DNA from: Takakia lepidozioides
Taxonomy: Eukaryota; Streptophyta; Takakiopsida; Takakiales; Takakiaceae
DNA length: 64,000 bases
Direction: 5' to 3'
Assembly: GCA_030704615.1 (NCBI GenBank)
Contig: CM060732.1
Coordinates: forward strand, 29,121,053-29,185,052
Shown here: positions 21,660-33,937 of the stretch, one piece after another
Layout: every line of letters starts with the position of its first letter
Numbering within the stretch: the first letter of the stretch is position 1
Translations under genes and position numbers: made by a program
The notes under the pieces: model-generated
The model's database searches: none
The model's input: the letters and a program-made list of their open reading frames with translations, nothing else
Told to the model about the DNA's origin: nothing

Positions 21660-21840
21660 GGGCACCTTCTTCTTCGACCTATTTCAACCTGTTTTTTCCC
21701 TCTCATCAGACTCGACCCTGAATTTACATATTGAGTTGTCAAGGACAATGTGGAGAGGGCACCTTCTTCTTTGACCTATTTCAGCCTGTTTTGCCCTCTC
21801 ATCAGACTCGGCCTTGAGATGCATATTGAATTTTGTAAGT
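21660..21840 (+). repeat. tandem duplicated ~80-bp segment
   Basis: The segment GGCACCTTCTTC...CCTATTTCA(A/G)CCTGTTTT...CTCTCATCAGACTCG occurs at 21661 and again at 21757. Diverged copies come back near 23200 and 23500. It seems to be the 5' part of a larger repeated module that includes the PDF-motif exons. Confidence 0.7.
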
Positions 21841-21844
21841 TAGC

Positions 21845-22340
21845 TCGTTGGTGGATCTGTGGTGGTTTGGAATGACTATGACAAATAACTGCCGATGTGG
21901 CAGCAGGAAAGTATCCAAAACAGATAACAGAGATGAGGAGAAGGTGTGGAATGAATACTTTGTTGACCCCAGTGAATGGTGGAACAACCGAGGCAAAAAG
22001 TTGAATGCCTATTATATGACAAAGAGTAGCAAACGAATTCAACATAGGAACTAGTGTGATTGGGTGTTTCCTTGGTTGTCATTGTCAGCTGCTAGCAGCA
22101 AGGGCAAAGATGAATGCATGATTTGTGCAGAGGCATGGATAGCTGAACGAGAAGGGATAGAGTGTGGGTCCATATTCATCCAAGAGGGCCGGACTTCAAG
22201 CTCCAGATTACCTGTGATTCCATGTGGATCAATAGCTACAAGAAACCTAAATGGGAAGATGGTCAACTAAAGGCAATAGCTGCAGCGGCACAGTTGATAA
22301 AATCAGGCACGTCCTCAAGCATGACCGCAGCTTCTGAAAG
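21845..22340 (+). pseudogene. OSB-type PDF-motif exons, copy 1
   Basis: A first part (21900-22010) reads WNEYFVDPSEWWNNRGKK, the W-x-x-(F/Y)-F-x-(D/N)-P-x-(E/Q)-WW-(D/N)-NR pattern of plant organellar single-stranded-DNA-binding (OSB) proteins. About 150 bp later (22160-22275) comes VHIHPRGPDFKLQ and MWINSYKKPKWEDGQL, which fits the second half of a PDF motif (PDFKHK...LWI...W). The gap between them may hold an intron. This second part continues in frame into the PPR fragment that follows. OSB proteins act in plastid and mitochondrial DNA maintenance. Confidence 0.5.
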
Positions 22341-22925
22341 AGGATCAAGAGAGGGACTCCACAATGCCTTTTCTGCAGGGCATGTGAAGATGCTTTATGA
22401 GGCAGGCAGGCTGACAAAGGCTCTAGGTCTGGAAGCTGGAATCAGGTGCACACTCACATTATCCAAAGTGGATTCATGCCAAATGTTTTTTTTACTCAAC
22501 ACCCTTGTCAACATGTATGTTAAGTGCAGGACATCATGGATGCTCGCCAAGATTTCTATAGAATGCCTCAGCGATCTTTGATCATGTGGAATATAATGTT
22601 GGCAGGATTTACCAAGCATGGGTGTGGTAGGAATGCTTTGGTGACCTATGAGCAAATGTTGCGCAAAGGGGTGAAGCCCAACCACATCACGCTTGTGCAA
22701 GTTTGCAATGCGTGCGCAAGCCTGAGACCTCTGGAAAAGGGGAAAGAGGTCCATGGTGACATCATCAAAGCTGGAATTGTACCAGATGTCATCCTGAACA
22801 CTTCATTAGCAGTGGGCCTTGAACTATCAATTGTGCTATTGCCATTGCTGTTTCCAATTGACCATCTACCCACTCATAGCCGTTGTGCTATTGAAGAAGG
22901 TGCCCCCCCTTCCCCCATCATTTGA
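22341..22925 (+). pseudogene. PPR gene fragment joined to a PDF motif
   Basis: The frame coming from the PDF motif enters a PPR start (LYEAGRLTKALGLEAGI), then NTLVNMYVKCR, and shifts frame near 22520. The second frame gives DARQDFYRMPQRSLIMWNIM, then GFTKHGCGRNALVTYEQMLR, then LVQVCNACASLRPLEKGKEV, and stops making sense after DVILNTSLA. About four PLS-class repeats are visible. It is closely related to the piece at 21325, so part of one gene was duplicated. Confidence 0.7.
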
Positions 22926-23089
22926 TCATAGGTCTCCAAAGCCTCCATACCATGTGCCTACTGTGCATACCCTGTAAGCATCACGTTCCATGACATTTGG
23001 TTCAGCCATACTGTTGAAAACTCCCTTCACATCCTTAATGCACCCACATTTAGCATAGACGTCCACCAGGGGATCCAGATTCATGTTCA

Positions 23090-23480
23090 GGTTCAGACTG
23101 AGGGATCAATAGCTACAAGAAATCAGCTGGAGTAGATGGTCAATTGTTGCAAGTGGAAACAACAGCGGCAGCACAATTGATAGAATGAGGTGCTGCTTAT
23201 GAAGGCACCTTCCTCAACACATTTCAGTCTGTTTTTCCAAATAGGGTTGGGGTGTAAGAACAATCTAGGCTGTCATCATCAGCTGTTAGCAGCAAGGCAA
23301 TGATATATGCATGATTTGAGCGGAGGCATGGATAGTTGAAGGAGCAGGGATAGAGTGTGGGTGCAGATTCACCCAAGAGGGCCGGGCTTCAAGCTCCAGA
23401 TTGACTCTACAGCTACAACAAACCTGCATGGGTAGATGGTCAACTGGCAGCAGCAGCACAATTTATAAAAGCAGACACTG
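23090..23480 (+). pseudogene. PDF-motif module, copy 2 (decayed)
   Basis: The stretch near 23100-23170 resembles the WINSYKK...DGQL part of copy 1. The stretch 23275-23455 repeats the 22075-22270 sequence with substitutions and small deletions that break every frame. It shows that the module has been copied in tandem. Confidence 0.55.
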
Positions 23481-23489
23481 CTAATGAAG

Positions 23490-23990
23490 GCATCTTCTTC
23501 AACACATTTCATCTTGTTTTTCCCTCTTAGAAGAATCGGCCCTAAATTTCCATGTTTCATTCTGCAAGTTAGCTAGTTGAGTGATTCTGCTAGTCTATGA
23601 AATGTAACAGGCATTCACCTTTTTGCCTCGGTTGTCCCATCATTGACTGGGGCAGAACAGCATTCATTCCACAACTTCTCCTCATTTCTGTTACTTGTTT
23701 TTTGATACTTTTCTGTTGTCACATTGGCAGTATCATGTTAAAGTCATTCAGCATTGGAACTAATGTGAGAAGTTGAGTTGGATGTTTCCTAGAATAAATC
23801 TAGGCCGTCATTGTCAGCTACTAGCAGCAAGGCAAGGATGAATGTATGATTTGTGTAGAGGCATGTATAGCTGAAGGAGCAAAGAGAGTGTGGGTCCAGA
23901 TTCATCCAAGAGGGCCAGATTTCAAGCACAAGATTACCTATGATTCCCTGTGGATCAATAGCTACAAGAAACTTGCACTGAGTCTCTTAC
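23490..23990 (+). pseudogene. PDF-motif module, copy 3
   Basis: The order of copy 1 is repeated: the duplicated CACCTTCTTC-type segment, a pyrimidine-rich spacer, then 23810-23975. In the last part one frame reads VQIHPRGPDFKHKITYDSLW and INSYKKLA, with the exact PDFKHK core of OSB proteins. This copy keeps the motif better than copies 1 and 2, yet has no flanking gene. Confidence 0.55.
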
Positions 23991-24600
23991 TACACTAGGA
24001 TCTTGTAGAGCATAGACTATACTACTCTCACACCACGAGCAAAAAGAGAATGCACTCACATCAAGCAACCTCTTGAGGTTGTACAGCCTGAAGACGAAAG
24101 TAGCAGCTCACTACTTTGAAGTACTAAGCACTTCCACACTGGTTTTCGAGGAACTAGAGCCCATGCAAATTCATGTTTGCTCTTTTTAGCCAAGCATCCA
24201 ACTGATGAGCACATCCAACAAAATGTTCACAGAACATCCTTATTCTTTCTAGAAAATAAAATGGTCAAATGCAGATTGACGTATATCATCTCCCAGAAAA
24301 CAAAACTGTACATATTACCTCCAAAAATGAGATGGGGAAAGCACTTAATGAATCAACATCTCGTGAGCATCTCGTCCATCTATGTAGAAATCCCATTGCG
24401 GTTATCAAAGCCTCAGCCGGCTTCACCATATTACAATGGAAAACCAAGCAGCTTTAGACATGCTTCTTTCATTAGTAGTGTTATCAGCTCCTCCTGCACA
24501 CCTCACTGAGCAAGCAATGCTAAACTAGCTGTGCAACACTAGCTTCCCTTCCAGGTGCGTGAGTCAGCGTTTTCATTATGTGCTTTATAATACAATACGC
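23991..24600. other. no supported gene
   Basis: Short frames on both strands, none with a recognisable pattern or splice support. Confidence 0.4.
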
Positions 24601-24857
24601 TTGTTAATATTCATATTTTAAGCCTCAATCTCTTTAAGTATAGCAAATCCCAACAAATCAGACCCACTAAACATTCTTTCTGACATGCAAATATACTTGT
24701 AACGAGTAGATAACAGCTGTGGATGGCTAAATCCCTCCTTCAACGACTCACCAGTGACAAGGCATTTTCCAAATAGGAGGTATTGCATAACATTCATGTA
24801 GGTTGCATGGATAGAATAAGGCTCATTGGAACCGTGGCAACTATCATCCACCTTCAT

Positions 24858-27800
24858 TTACATGTTGAACACGACAATATCTTCAAGACGAGGGTCTTCA
24901 AATGCAATCTCTTTACAAGATCTTCGTTCCGCTTCTGATTTATCCTTCAGATCTTTGAAGTACAGAAAGTGGTTGGGAAATCGCTCCTTCATATCTCTTT
25001 CACACCGTGTTAGAACTTCGAGTGTCAATGTTACAGTGTCCCAGTTTGGAAGGTCGCCAGTTGCATGCGCCAAGGCGGCAAATGTGAAGCTTCTCTGAAC
25101 TTGTTGTCCGTACGAAACAATCATGAACATAAGAAAGCCAAAAAATGCGATCGGTGAGCCAAACACAGAGTGACGGTACTATGCACAATATACCACAAAG
25201 ACTATCAATATAAATGTAAATTATGAAGAAAAAAGACACCAGCAAAAGAAGAATAATCCAACAAATTTAACTGCATGTGAATGATAAAGGGAAAGAGAAT
25301 AAACGCAAAGTAGTATACCCCTGTATTATTGAAGAATTTCTTCCAAGCTGAAGTTAACAGACTCCGGGTGGGACCGCCAGCATCAATGTGCCCCCTTCAA
25401 CAAGAAACATTCCATTCATGTACTTGACATGTATTGGAGGGATGCATACACCCTGCTCGTAGTGCTCATCAAAGAATGCCCGTAATGTCAACAATTCAAA
25501 TCCCGCCCTAGGCTGCACAAACATCATCTGGAACAATATCGATAATTATTTCATTTGCTATTGCAGAAAGTACATTGACACTACGCATTGAGGCCTCTGA
25601 GCACTGCCAGTTGAATCGCAAGTGCTTTGAGTGCCATATTGATGCTAGATAAACCTGAACGACATGGCTACTAGCTATCAGCTGAGAATTAAGGAAGCCA
25701 TGTATACTGGGATATTCAGAGCAAAGTACAATGTACCTGTAGTTCATACGAGGGCAAATGCATTAGAATGCATGTGTAGCTGGTCATCAAATACTTCAAG
25801 TAGTGTTGGACTCGGGCCTCATATGCATCTGAATACTCTTTCATAGCTTGTCGGAACTCCATGGCCAATAAGTCAACCTCATCATTTCGACAGTTTGGAT
25901 CGATCGCACTGTAAGTAGATGAATATGTCATAGCATTCTTGAAAGCATCCAGCCTACTTGTCATGCTCTCCAACGTAGAGAGGCTAAGATGACAATGTGG
26001 CATATCCATTACTTTGTTCCAGATATCAGAAGCAGATAAAATTCCAAGGGACTCATGATAGATTCACCAATCAACTCCGTTATGATCTCCCAGTTTTTCC
26101 AATCTGGGGATGCATGCTCCTCAAACAAATTTTGAAAGTCATATTTTGAGTAGGCACGCAAACATGAACTCTCTTCCAAGAATGCCTCTACCTCATGTAA
26201 ACTCTTTTGGTTGAGCCCAAAATGATTTTCCACCGCGCAATCAACATAGTAAAGGAAGAATTCCTGTCACAGTCCGAGTTAGAGTCGGTGATGTTGCCAC
26301 ATGCAACCATTGCGTCCTGTAGGTACGAGAAGAAGTTCTCCCACTTCTGTAGCTTCTCTGCATCAAACAGTGGCTCAACAACTCTTGTACCACGACTCTT
26401 TTCTTGTAGCTCATGCAAACTACCGCTTGCTCTCTCGAAAGTACGCTGCAATCCATTCATGATGTCATTGTAATCATTCGTGAATTTCGAAGTATCTTTT
26501 TTCGCCAATCGTGCTATTGTCAAAGGAGAGTTTTGACTGGCAAACACATTTGAATGCATGTCACAAAGATCAATCACCTCCGTTTGTCTCCTAGGTGTGG
26601 ATGCTGGAGATGAGCATACATGAACAAGAGTAGGTGAGAGGTTCAAGTGGGAAATGGGGGTAGAGATGGGAATCGGCTGTCCACCATCTTCGCCACAAAT
26701 ACGTCTTTTGTTTGCAGTTGAAGTTTGTCCTTTGTGCATTTGCGATGTTGATACGTCATGTCTGGGGCGCACATTCCTTGCTCCTTGTATTGGCCTCTCA
26801 GCAGGTATGGGAGGCCTAGCTTTGGGAGGAGTTTGTGTCTATGTGACACGCCTGATTTGTTCACACGAAGTCAAAGGCAACGGGGTTTCACCACCAACAT
26901 TACCCTCCTCTTTGTCATCATCTAATCCCACAATTGCCTCTTTGTCGTCATCCAATCCCACAATTGCCTCGTCCACAACGAATGACCTTCATTTGAGCAC
27001 TCAACTGATTTGACATAATTATGAACTTGAGAAGCTAGCACTATCGTGCTGGGATCCGGTATGTAGATAATCTGCAATTCAACCCAGCAAAAATAACATT
27101 GAAGATTAGTCCATCTGGATAAGTTACTCATGACCACTTCCAAATGGACGCAATAGCCGCCAAGTGACACTCTTAAATAGCTCTTAGCTAAGCTGGCTCC
27201 AACTACACCGTTGTAGTCGGGAGGTGCCATGTCGTCCTCCTCATCCACGTCCTCCACATGCACTCGGGAGCCACTTGCGCCTGAAGCCCGCCTCGGTCCA
27301 GTCCACAGGTTCATCAGACCGCCATGAACGCCTGATCCTCCTCCTCATCCAGATTGTGGACGAATATCTTCCTCTTTGTTGTGCGTGTGAAAAGGTCACC
27401 TTCCAAGCCGTCCGCACGGTTATCTTGGACAAGTTCTATTTTGAAAAATATACCAAGTTTAATGTTGTCACTATCAAGTACGAACTCAATGAGAGATGAA
27501 AAGGTGAACTTACCTGCGGTTTTCCATTCTTCTTGATTGGAAAACGTGACCAAGGCATGTCTTTACTGAGGAAAAAAATAGAATCTGGTCCAGTACCTAT
27601 CAGTCCAACTCCATCCTTTAAAACATCTTTTCCAGTTTTCAATTGGAAGAAAAGACCCGCGATGTTGGCATATCTAGGCCGGTCGTAAAAAACCGATGCT
27701 GCCAATACAATTGCTTTTTGACAGGTTCCATCTTCAAATGGGCTATCATCTGGATATCCGTAGCCTCCCCACTTTGTATCGGGCGGTAAACTGACACTCA

Positions 27801-28329
27801 AAACTCTTTTGTAGTAGAAGTAACCACTCTAATCACTTGTACATCTCCAGTTCCTTCATCTGTGTGTGAACATGGTCTTCACATCTAAGGGACAAGCAAT
27901 GTGACGTTCCAGGGTGCGTTCAACTGTAGAAGCCCTTGTTCGCATCAGCCCTCCAAGTGTAGGTGGACGTCCTGCATATCTTGCTGAAGGAGATCTTCCA
28001 AGGGGATTGAGTGATCTGGAAGTCCGAAGTGTACTACCTGTAAGTGTTCTTGGATGGATCAGCCCAATTCTTGGACGGTGCAATTCTCGTGGGAAATTGA
28101 AACCATAGCTGTCGGTCACCTCTTGGGACAAGTTGCTAATGTTGTAAGGACCGTTCATCGCACTAGGGGCTGGTCCAAGAGTAGAGCTTGTTGGCAAAGT
28201 AGAGCTGCACACAGACGGAGCATTAGTACTATTCATTTCAGGCGGTAATGCTCGTCCATCAATGGTGATTGATTCGGATGATGGTCCATGGGAAGACACA
28301 GACGATATTGACGAGGGAGAAGAAACTTA
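24858..28329 (-). CDS. spliced gene of unknown function
   Basis: I do not recognise the family. Coding-like exons on the minus strand, in order: 28329-~27895 (Ser/Pro/Thr-rich, ends ERHIACPLD), ~27803-27514 (GGYGYPDDSPFEDGTCQKAI, RYANIAGLFFQLKTGKDVLK, GPDSIFFLSKDMPWSRFPIK), ~27423-27180, ~27060-26890, 26772-~26260 (Ser/Pro region then a helix-rich part NDYNDIMNGLQRTFERASG), 26233-26030, 26009-~25770, 25536-25354 and 25166-24858 (ends ERRSCKEIAFEDPRLEDIVV). A clear donor CAG|GTAAGT lies at 27514/27513 and the intron ends near 27424, about 90 bp. The frame after that intron is ambiguous, and no convincing ATG is seen upstream of 28329. Exon edges other than 27514 are approximate. It may be a real gene with an error, or a decayed one. 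Confidence 0.45.
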
Positions 28330-29361
28330 GTGGTGAATCGTGTAGATCTTCTTCGCAACCTCAGCTAATAGGTGGACCTACATACATACACAACAATATA
28401 TTAGAATCGATTTGTATGAATCACTACATTAGATTAACATAGACCTAGTATATTTTAAAGATTTGTAAGCAAATGATGGACTATATGAAGTAGATAGCAA
28501 TTGAAACTTAGTGGAGACCTTGGAAATGCACCAGCAAGGGTCTTTATACATACCAATTAAGGGCTCACAGGCAACATGCACGAATATATACATATCTCTG
28601 CCCCACGATTTTCATGACAAATACACACTCAACGAGTGTAGCTAGTTCCCAAAGCTGCAGGCAATTGCAAGTAATTACCTTGGAATGTACCCAAGATCAC
28701 TTGACAGCTTCTCCGTAAGAATCAGCTTCAGCTAATCGATTTGGACCACAATTGGCTCTTTGTTGACAAACCACAGTGAGGGTATCTGCCATCTCAACAG
28801 ATGAAGAAAGTTGTGTAGCTCATTTACTTCTTCTTACCTCCAAACATTGCGTAGCTATCACAACATGGGCACCTCTTGAATGGACACCTAGCTGTAACTT
28901 CCTGACGCAAATCCACAAATCTACACCACTGAAGATGACTTGCTCGCTAATTGTAGTGAGGACTGCTTCATTCCGTTACACAAACATATAAGGTGAGTCA
29001 GTGACACACGGTCAATTTGACCACAACATGATAGCAAGAAGAGAGCAAGAAAGGCACCTTAAGCTCAAGCTTGCGAACCCGGGCTTGTGTTACTCGCAAA
29101 GTTGGCCGATGGCCAATGCTTGCATGTAGAATCACCTTCCAAATATACTCTTAAACTTGTGACTTGATACAATCCACACCCGAAGCTTGCAAAATCCGTG
29201 TAGCCAAAAGCATCATTGAAAGGTTTCTACATCACTAATCAACAGAACCTATGCTTCATGTATCCTGTCAATCTATTGATAGATGCCAAATTGTTTGCTC
29301 CAAGTTCTCCGTAGTTTGTTCCGCGTTCTCTCTCCTCTCCTGCAGAAGGGTGTGTTACAGT

Positions 29362-29640
29362 CTGGAAAAGGTGGCGAGATGATAATTAAATGGTAGCACT
29401 TTTGAAAAGGGTGCTTGGTAGTACTCATAACAACAAACGGCTGATGCCGAGACTAGATCTCCCTCCCACTTATAAGGCCCTTGAACAATCTGTATATATG
29501 ATTGCGAAAAGGTGGCGGGTGATAAATTGTTAGCATTTTTGAAATTGGTGCTCGGTAGTACTAGTAATACTTCATAAGAACACGGATACCGATAGCACCT
29601 AGATATCTTCCTACTGGCCCTTGAACAAGACGGCTCGGAT
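29362..29640. repeat. imperfect direct duplication of ~150 bp
   Basis: GAAAAGGTGGCG...TGATAA...GCA(C)TTTTGAAA...GGTGCT(T/C)GGTAGTACT occurs at 29366 and again at 29506, each followed by a ...GGCCCTTGAACAA stretch. The copies differ by many small changes. Confidence 0.7.
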
Positions 29641-29883
29641 GCTGGTACATATGTACAGTTGTTAGGTACCTGCTCCTCAATCAGACAGTATCTTGTCCTT
29701 GACAATCATAACTGCCAACCCTTGCATATGTCTAGGAGAGGACATACGTTTCGGTTTATGGAAATAGTGTTACGTGACAGTCCTTGTAAGGGGAGGATTG
29801 CAGCACTTCACACAGTTTCGCCAAGTGTATAGTATACATGCTGTATCGTCTCTGGAATTCCAATACAGTTAGTACAGAAATAA

Positions 29884-30011
29884 CTTGTAACCATACCATA
29901 GTCGTGTATTCGTATAGACGTATAGACTACGATTAAAAAATTATTAACTTGTAACCATACCATAGTCGTGTATTCGTATAGACGTATAGACTACGATTAA
30001 AAAATTATTAA
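29884..30011. repeat. exact 64-bp tandem duplication
   Basis: A unit starting CTTGTAACCATACCATAGTC and ending in ATTAAAAAATTATTAA is present twice in direct succession without visible mismatch. It is recent, or an assembly duplication. Confidence 0.9.
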
Positions 30012-30996
30012 TTTTTTAAACGCGAAATATTGCGAATATTTCTTACACAAGTCTCTTAAAGAAAAAATGCGAGAAACTTATATATAAGTGTACCAGTTTA
30101 AGAAACTGGTTTAATGGAAAGTATCCTCCAATTTTGATGATTAAAAAACTACAAAACAACTGATTTCATTACATTGCGCAAAAGATTTGAACCCCAGATA
30201 AATGTGACCCAGATCGCTTCAAGTAGCCATCAAACCCATCAACGCCATCTACACGTATATTTGAACATTTATACTTATAAATCGGTTTCTAAACAATCTC
30301 GCCCATGCAAAATGAAATGGGCACTGTCATGTACACATGGTATGATGCCATTGATGCAGAGCACATCTGTGCATGCATCTGTTGCTGCCACATGTCTGAA
30401 CACCATGCCCATCTACATACACTACATGTGCACACATGCATGCCATCGCTGCCGGAGATGCATGCCGGTCATGTCCCGGTGACGTTGCCGACAGATTGTG
30501 CTGGAAACCCTCAAATTTTGGCAACCGGCAATATCAACCGTTATCGGTGGAAATCTCGGCAACGGGTCAGAGGGCAATGGCAGATAGAAACAAGGGGTGG
30601 AAAATAAATTTTAAAATGCTGTGAAATGCAGAAAGTGCAAACCGTCCACAAGCCTCCCATTTTGACGATTTCAATGTGTTAACACGTGAGAACTCGTTCT
30701 CTCGTGCGCAAATCATGTCAGAGGTGCAGAATGGTGCAAAGAGGACGCCATAGGTGCGACCGCAGTAAGTATTTGAAGTGGGAGATTATGTTGCATTGAA
30801 ACTCGCGGGTGGATTGAGCAGCGAGCAGGCTGGCATCGATTACAACACCTGGAGAAGCTTCCCGGGTGCTCCCTCAAGTGGGTAACTTTCCGTCTTGCTT
30901 TCTATTCTGTTTTCTTCTCTAACTGGTTTATTGGGAGTCAGTATGCTTTTGGAGTTTGTTCTTTCAGTTGTTTAGCCACTGTTGCTATACTGCAGA

Positions 30997-33937
30997 ATGG
31001 CAGCAAGCAGCTGCCGTGTCTGGGTTTGCCCTGCGGTGGTGCCCATCGGCTCAAATGGTGGCAGGCCTCAGCCGGTATCGCGCAATACACGATTGGAGGG
31101 TTGCAATGCGGGCCTCGTCAAAGGGAGTTCTGCACAATTATTGAGACTGGCCACAGACTCACCCCGAAAGAAAGGACAAAGCATGCTGTTTTCTGCAAAT
31201 GCACCACATCTCGAGGTATATCTGCCGTGTGTGTCTGAGTTTGTCGAGCCGGTTGATACACTAATGCTCATGCTGAATGTTTCCCAAGCCTCTAGTTTAC
31301 AGGGTTGTGTGTGCTCTCGTCCAGGAGCAAGAGATATATAGAGAGAGAAAAAGATTTTTCTCCAAAGACATTTAAATTGAAAACGGCACCAGACATTTCT
31401 CTCCAGAGGATCATTGTGGGCTTAGTGGAGGCCTCCATAAACCTCCTGAGTGGAGGACCACAGACGACACCCTTTAGGTGTGCACCAATACAACTATTTC
31501 CAAGTCCATGAGGCAGTGGACTGGGTGCATTTGATCTCTCTCTCTCTCTCTCCCCGCCCAAACTGGGCGCGGGGTCTTCGGTCACAAGGTTACGGCAAAC
31601 ACTCTGTTATGAGTACATTCTCTCTGGCCAGCTAAAGGAAGGTTAATCACCATTTTCATCTCAGCAGCTGAGGGAGAGCTGTGGTTACCCAACTGTGAGG
31701 GGTTATAGTCCGTGGGTTCAGTGGCCACAAGCGACAGTATCTGGGTAACGGCAGCCGCACGCGTTGCAGTGTTCTGTAACAATTCCACACGAGTGCCAGA
31801 CTCCAAAGTCCAGTCTTTTACTATGTTGGTTGGGTGACACAGTTTTGTCAGAGCTGCCTGCAGGTCATGCTTGGATGTCTACACATAATGAAGCATACGG
31901 TGGCTTATGTGAGCATGGCCTTCCTGTTGTGGATGTGGAGGGAGACAGCTTATGTGGATTGAGCTCAAGACACAACAATGGTCACGGTGCACTACGGCAA
32001 AACATGGTGGGGAGCAAGCCACTGACAGCAGTAGGTGGAGCTGTTGTGCACATCAGATGCACTCGAGGAGTCCCTTTCCAAACAATTTTGCAATAATTGA
32101 AGTTGGTACTCCTCTTCTTTTTGCCCTCTTTTCTGCTTGCTGCACTCCTCTGGATGGACACCACAATTCTTGTACCTCAGTCATGCCTGATCTCCCCCAG
32201 ATGAACAGCTGTGAACTCGAGCTTTTATGTCAGATAGCTTCTTGCTTTTCTGTCACAAGTTTTGCAACACTAGTGACTTCAAACTTCCTCTGTGAGCAGG
32301 TGGCAATAAAAAGTTGCAGGAGAAGAATGATAGGGTGTGGGCAGCTTTTGCCAACCTTCCAGCTTTCTTTGGGTATGCAGGCTCAGCAAAAGCTGTGGGG
32401 TTGGCAAATGAAGTGCCAAATGCAGCATATGGAGAGGTGGGTGCACTACTGGAGGTGGGAGTGCAACTGATTTATCTGGGAGCTCTGCTAGCATTATTGG
32501 GAGTTGGTAGCTTCCTAGTCGTTCGGCAAGTTCTCATCCGCCGTGAGCTGGAGTCAGCTGCAAAAGAGCTCCAGGTATGACAGTAGTGTAGGCCATCTTG
32601 TAGCAGATCTAAAGTACTCTGTAATTGTAAGAACAACCACACTTCAAGCAATGAGCTAAATAATGTGCTAAGCCTCTCTATTTTTAATGTGCAGAGGAGA
32701 GTGGCAAAAAGCAGTGAGAGAGTTGTGTTCGTAAAAGATATTACCAACAATTTTCAGAGTCTAATTGGATGGAAGTCAAGAAAACACAGAAACATTGTTA
32801 CAAGAAAAGGACAACAAGATGGAGGGAGGGAGAGAGGAGGGGGAGTACTAAGCTCATGAATGAAATGGTGCAGGAGCGGGTACGGAGTGGGGAGGCGTCC
32901 TCTGAGGAGTATTTTGAACTGGGAGCAGTGATGTTGCGCAAAAAGTTTTATGTGCTAGCCAACAAGTACTTGGAACAAGCTATTAAAAAGTGGGATGGTG
33001 ATGAGCAGGACCTTGCACAGGTCTGAGTTTTTCCTCTTCTTCTTGCATGAGGTAGTGGCCAGTTGGTGGCTGATGGCAATCGACCTTTTGATTGATCAAC
33101 TCCATCGCGTATCTGCATGAAGCAGAACCCCACAAACCATTGATTTTGACATCTCTTATCCCCATTTCCTATCTGGTCTCCTGCGCCAGCTATGGCAACC
33201 TTTCCAAGATGCATATTAGGATACCTAGCTCTTGTTAATGGCCAGGCCAATCATAAGATATACGTGACCACCTTACAAGGTAGTGACCACAGTTCTTTGG
33301 TTGCATAGCAAATGTTTTCATATTGCAGAGAATGAAATGGTCTTTCGAGTAACATGTGAAAGCATCTCAACTGTTACCCATGACGCATTGAAAAAACTGT
33401 GTTTGCATTTGTATGCCAGGTAGTTCTTTCTAATCCGCTACAGGTCACCATCACATTTTCATTATCACAATGCCATACCTGTACTCCATCAATTATCAGG
33501 CTAGACGAACTTGACTTGACTCACTCAGGTCACTTTCTTGGCCACTTTGGCTATGGAATCTGTGCACATGTAGAAGCTATTGCGTAAGCAAACTAAGGTT
33601 TAGTAGCGTTGATCATGCATGTAGTGCTAATTGCACAGTGTATTGGATTGGATTGGGTCAACAGGTGTACAATGCACTGGGGTTCAGCTATTTCAGCGAC
33701 AATAAGCTGGAGCAGGCCATTGGTCAATATGAGAAGGCTGTGAAGTTGCAACCAGGTTATGTCACAGCATGGAACAACCTGGGTGATGCTTATGAGAAGA
33801 AAAAGGACTTGACAAGTGCCCTGAGATCATATGAGGAGGCTCTGCAATTCGATCCTGGTAACCGGATTGCTTCCACTCGTCGTGATGCCGTCAAGGAACG
33901 GGTTGACCGTTTTCAGGGCATTTCTTCCACAGATTAA
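30997..33937 (+). CDS. PYG7: photosystem I assembly TPR protein, Pyg7/Ycf37 type
   Basis: Four exons with matching phases: 30997-31215, 32320-32574, 32874-33020, 33665-33937, giving 297 aa. Exon 1 is a Ser/Arg-rich chloroplast transit peptide starting [10 protein letters not shown]. Exon 2 has a membrane segment ([20 protein letters not shown]) followed by [17 protein letters not shown]. Exons 3-4 carry tetratricopeptide repeats ([50 protein letters not shown]). This layout is that of Arabidopsis Pyg7 and cyanobacterial Ycf37, thylakoid proteins needed to assemble or stabilise photosystem I. An acceptor at 32313 instead of 32319 would add two residues in the same phase. Intron 1 holds a LINE-tail fragment. 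The gene converges on the TrpRS gene, with 518 bp between the stop codons. Confidence 0.85.
31520..31625 (+). mobile_element. LINE 3'-tail fragment in PYG7 intron 1
   Basis: After a short TC run, CAAACTGGGCGCGGGGTC, CACAAGGTTACGGCAAACA and TATGAGTACA...TCTCTCT match the last ~65 bp of the LINE copies at 39690 and 40350. No other LINE sequence is attached. Confidence 0.8.

Larger units (their letters stand above)
28330..30996. other. AT-rich intergenic region
   Basis: No gene is supported. The region holds two local duplications (listed separately) and the upstream region of the PYG7-like gene. Nothing else stands out. Confidence 0.5.

Noticed and set aside
22064-22270. Frame MFPWLSLSAASSKGKDECMI as a separate small protein
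   Set aside because: It overlaps the PDF-motif frame in another phase and shows no pattern kept in the repeated copies at 23275 and 23815.
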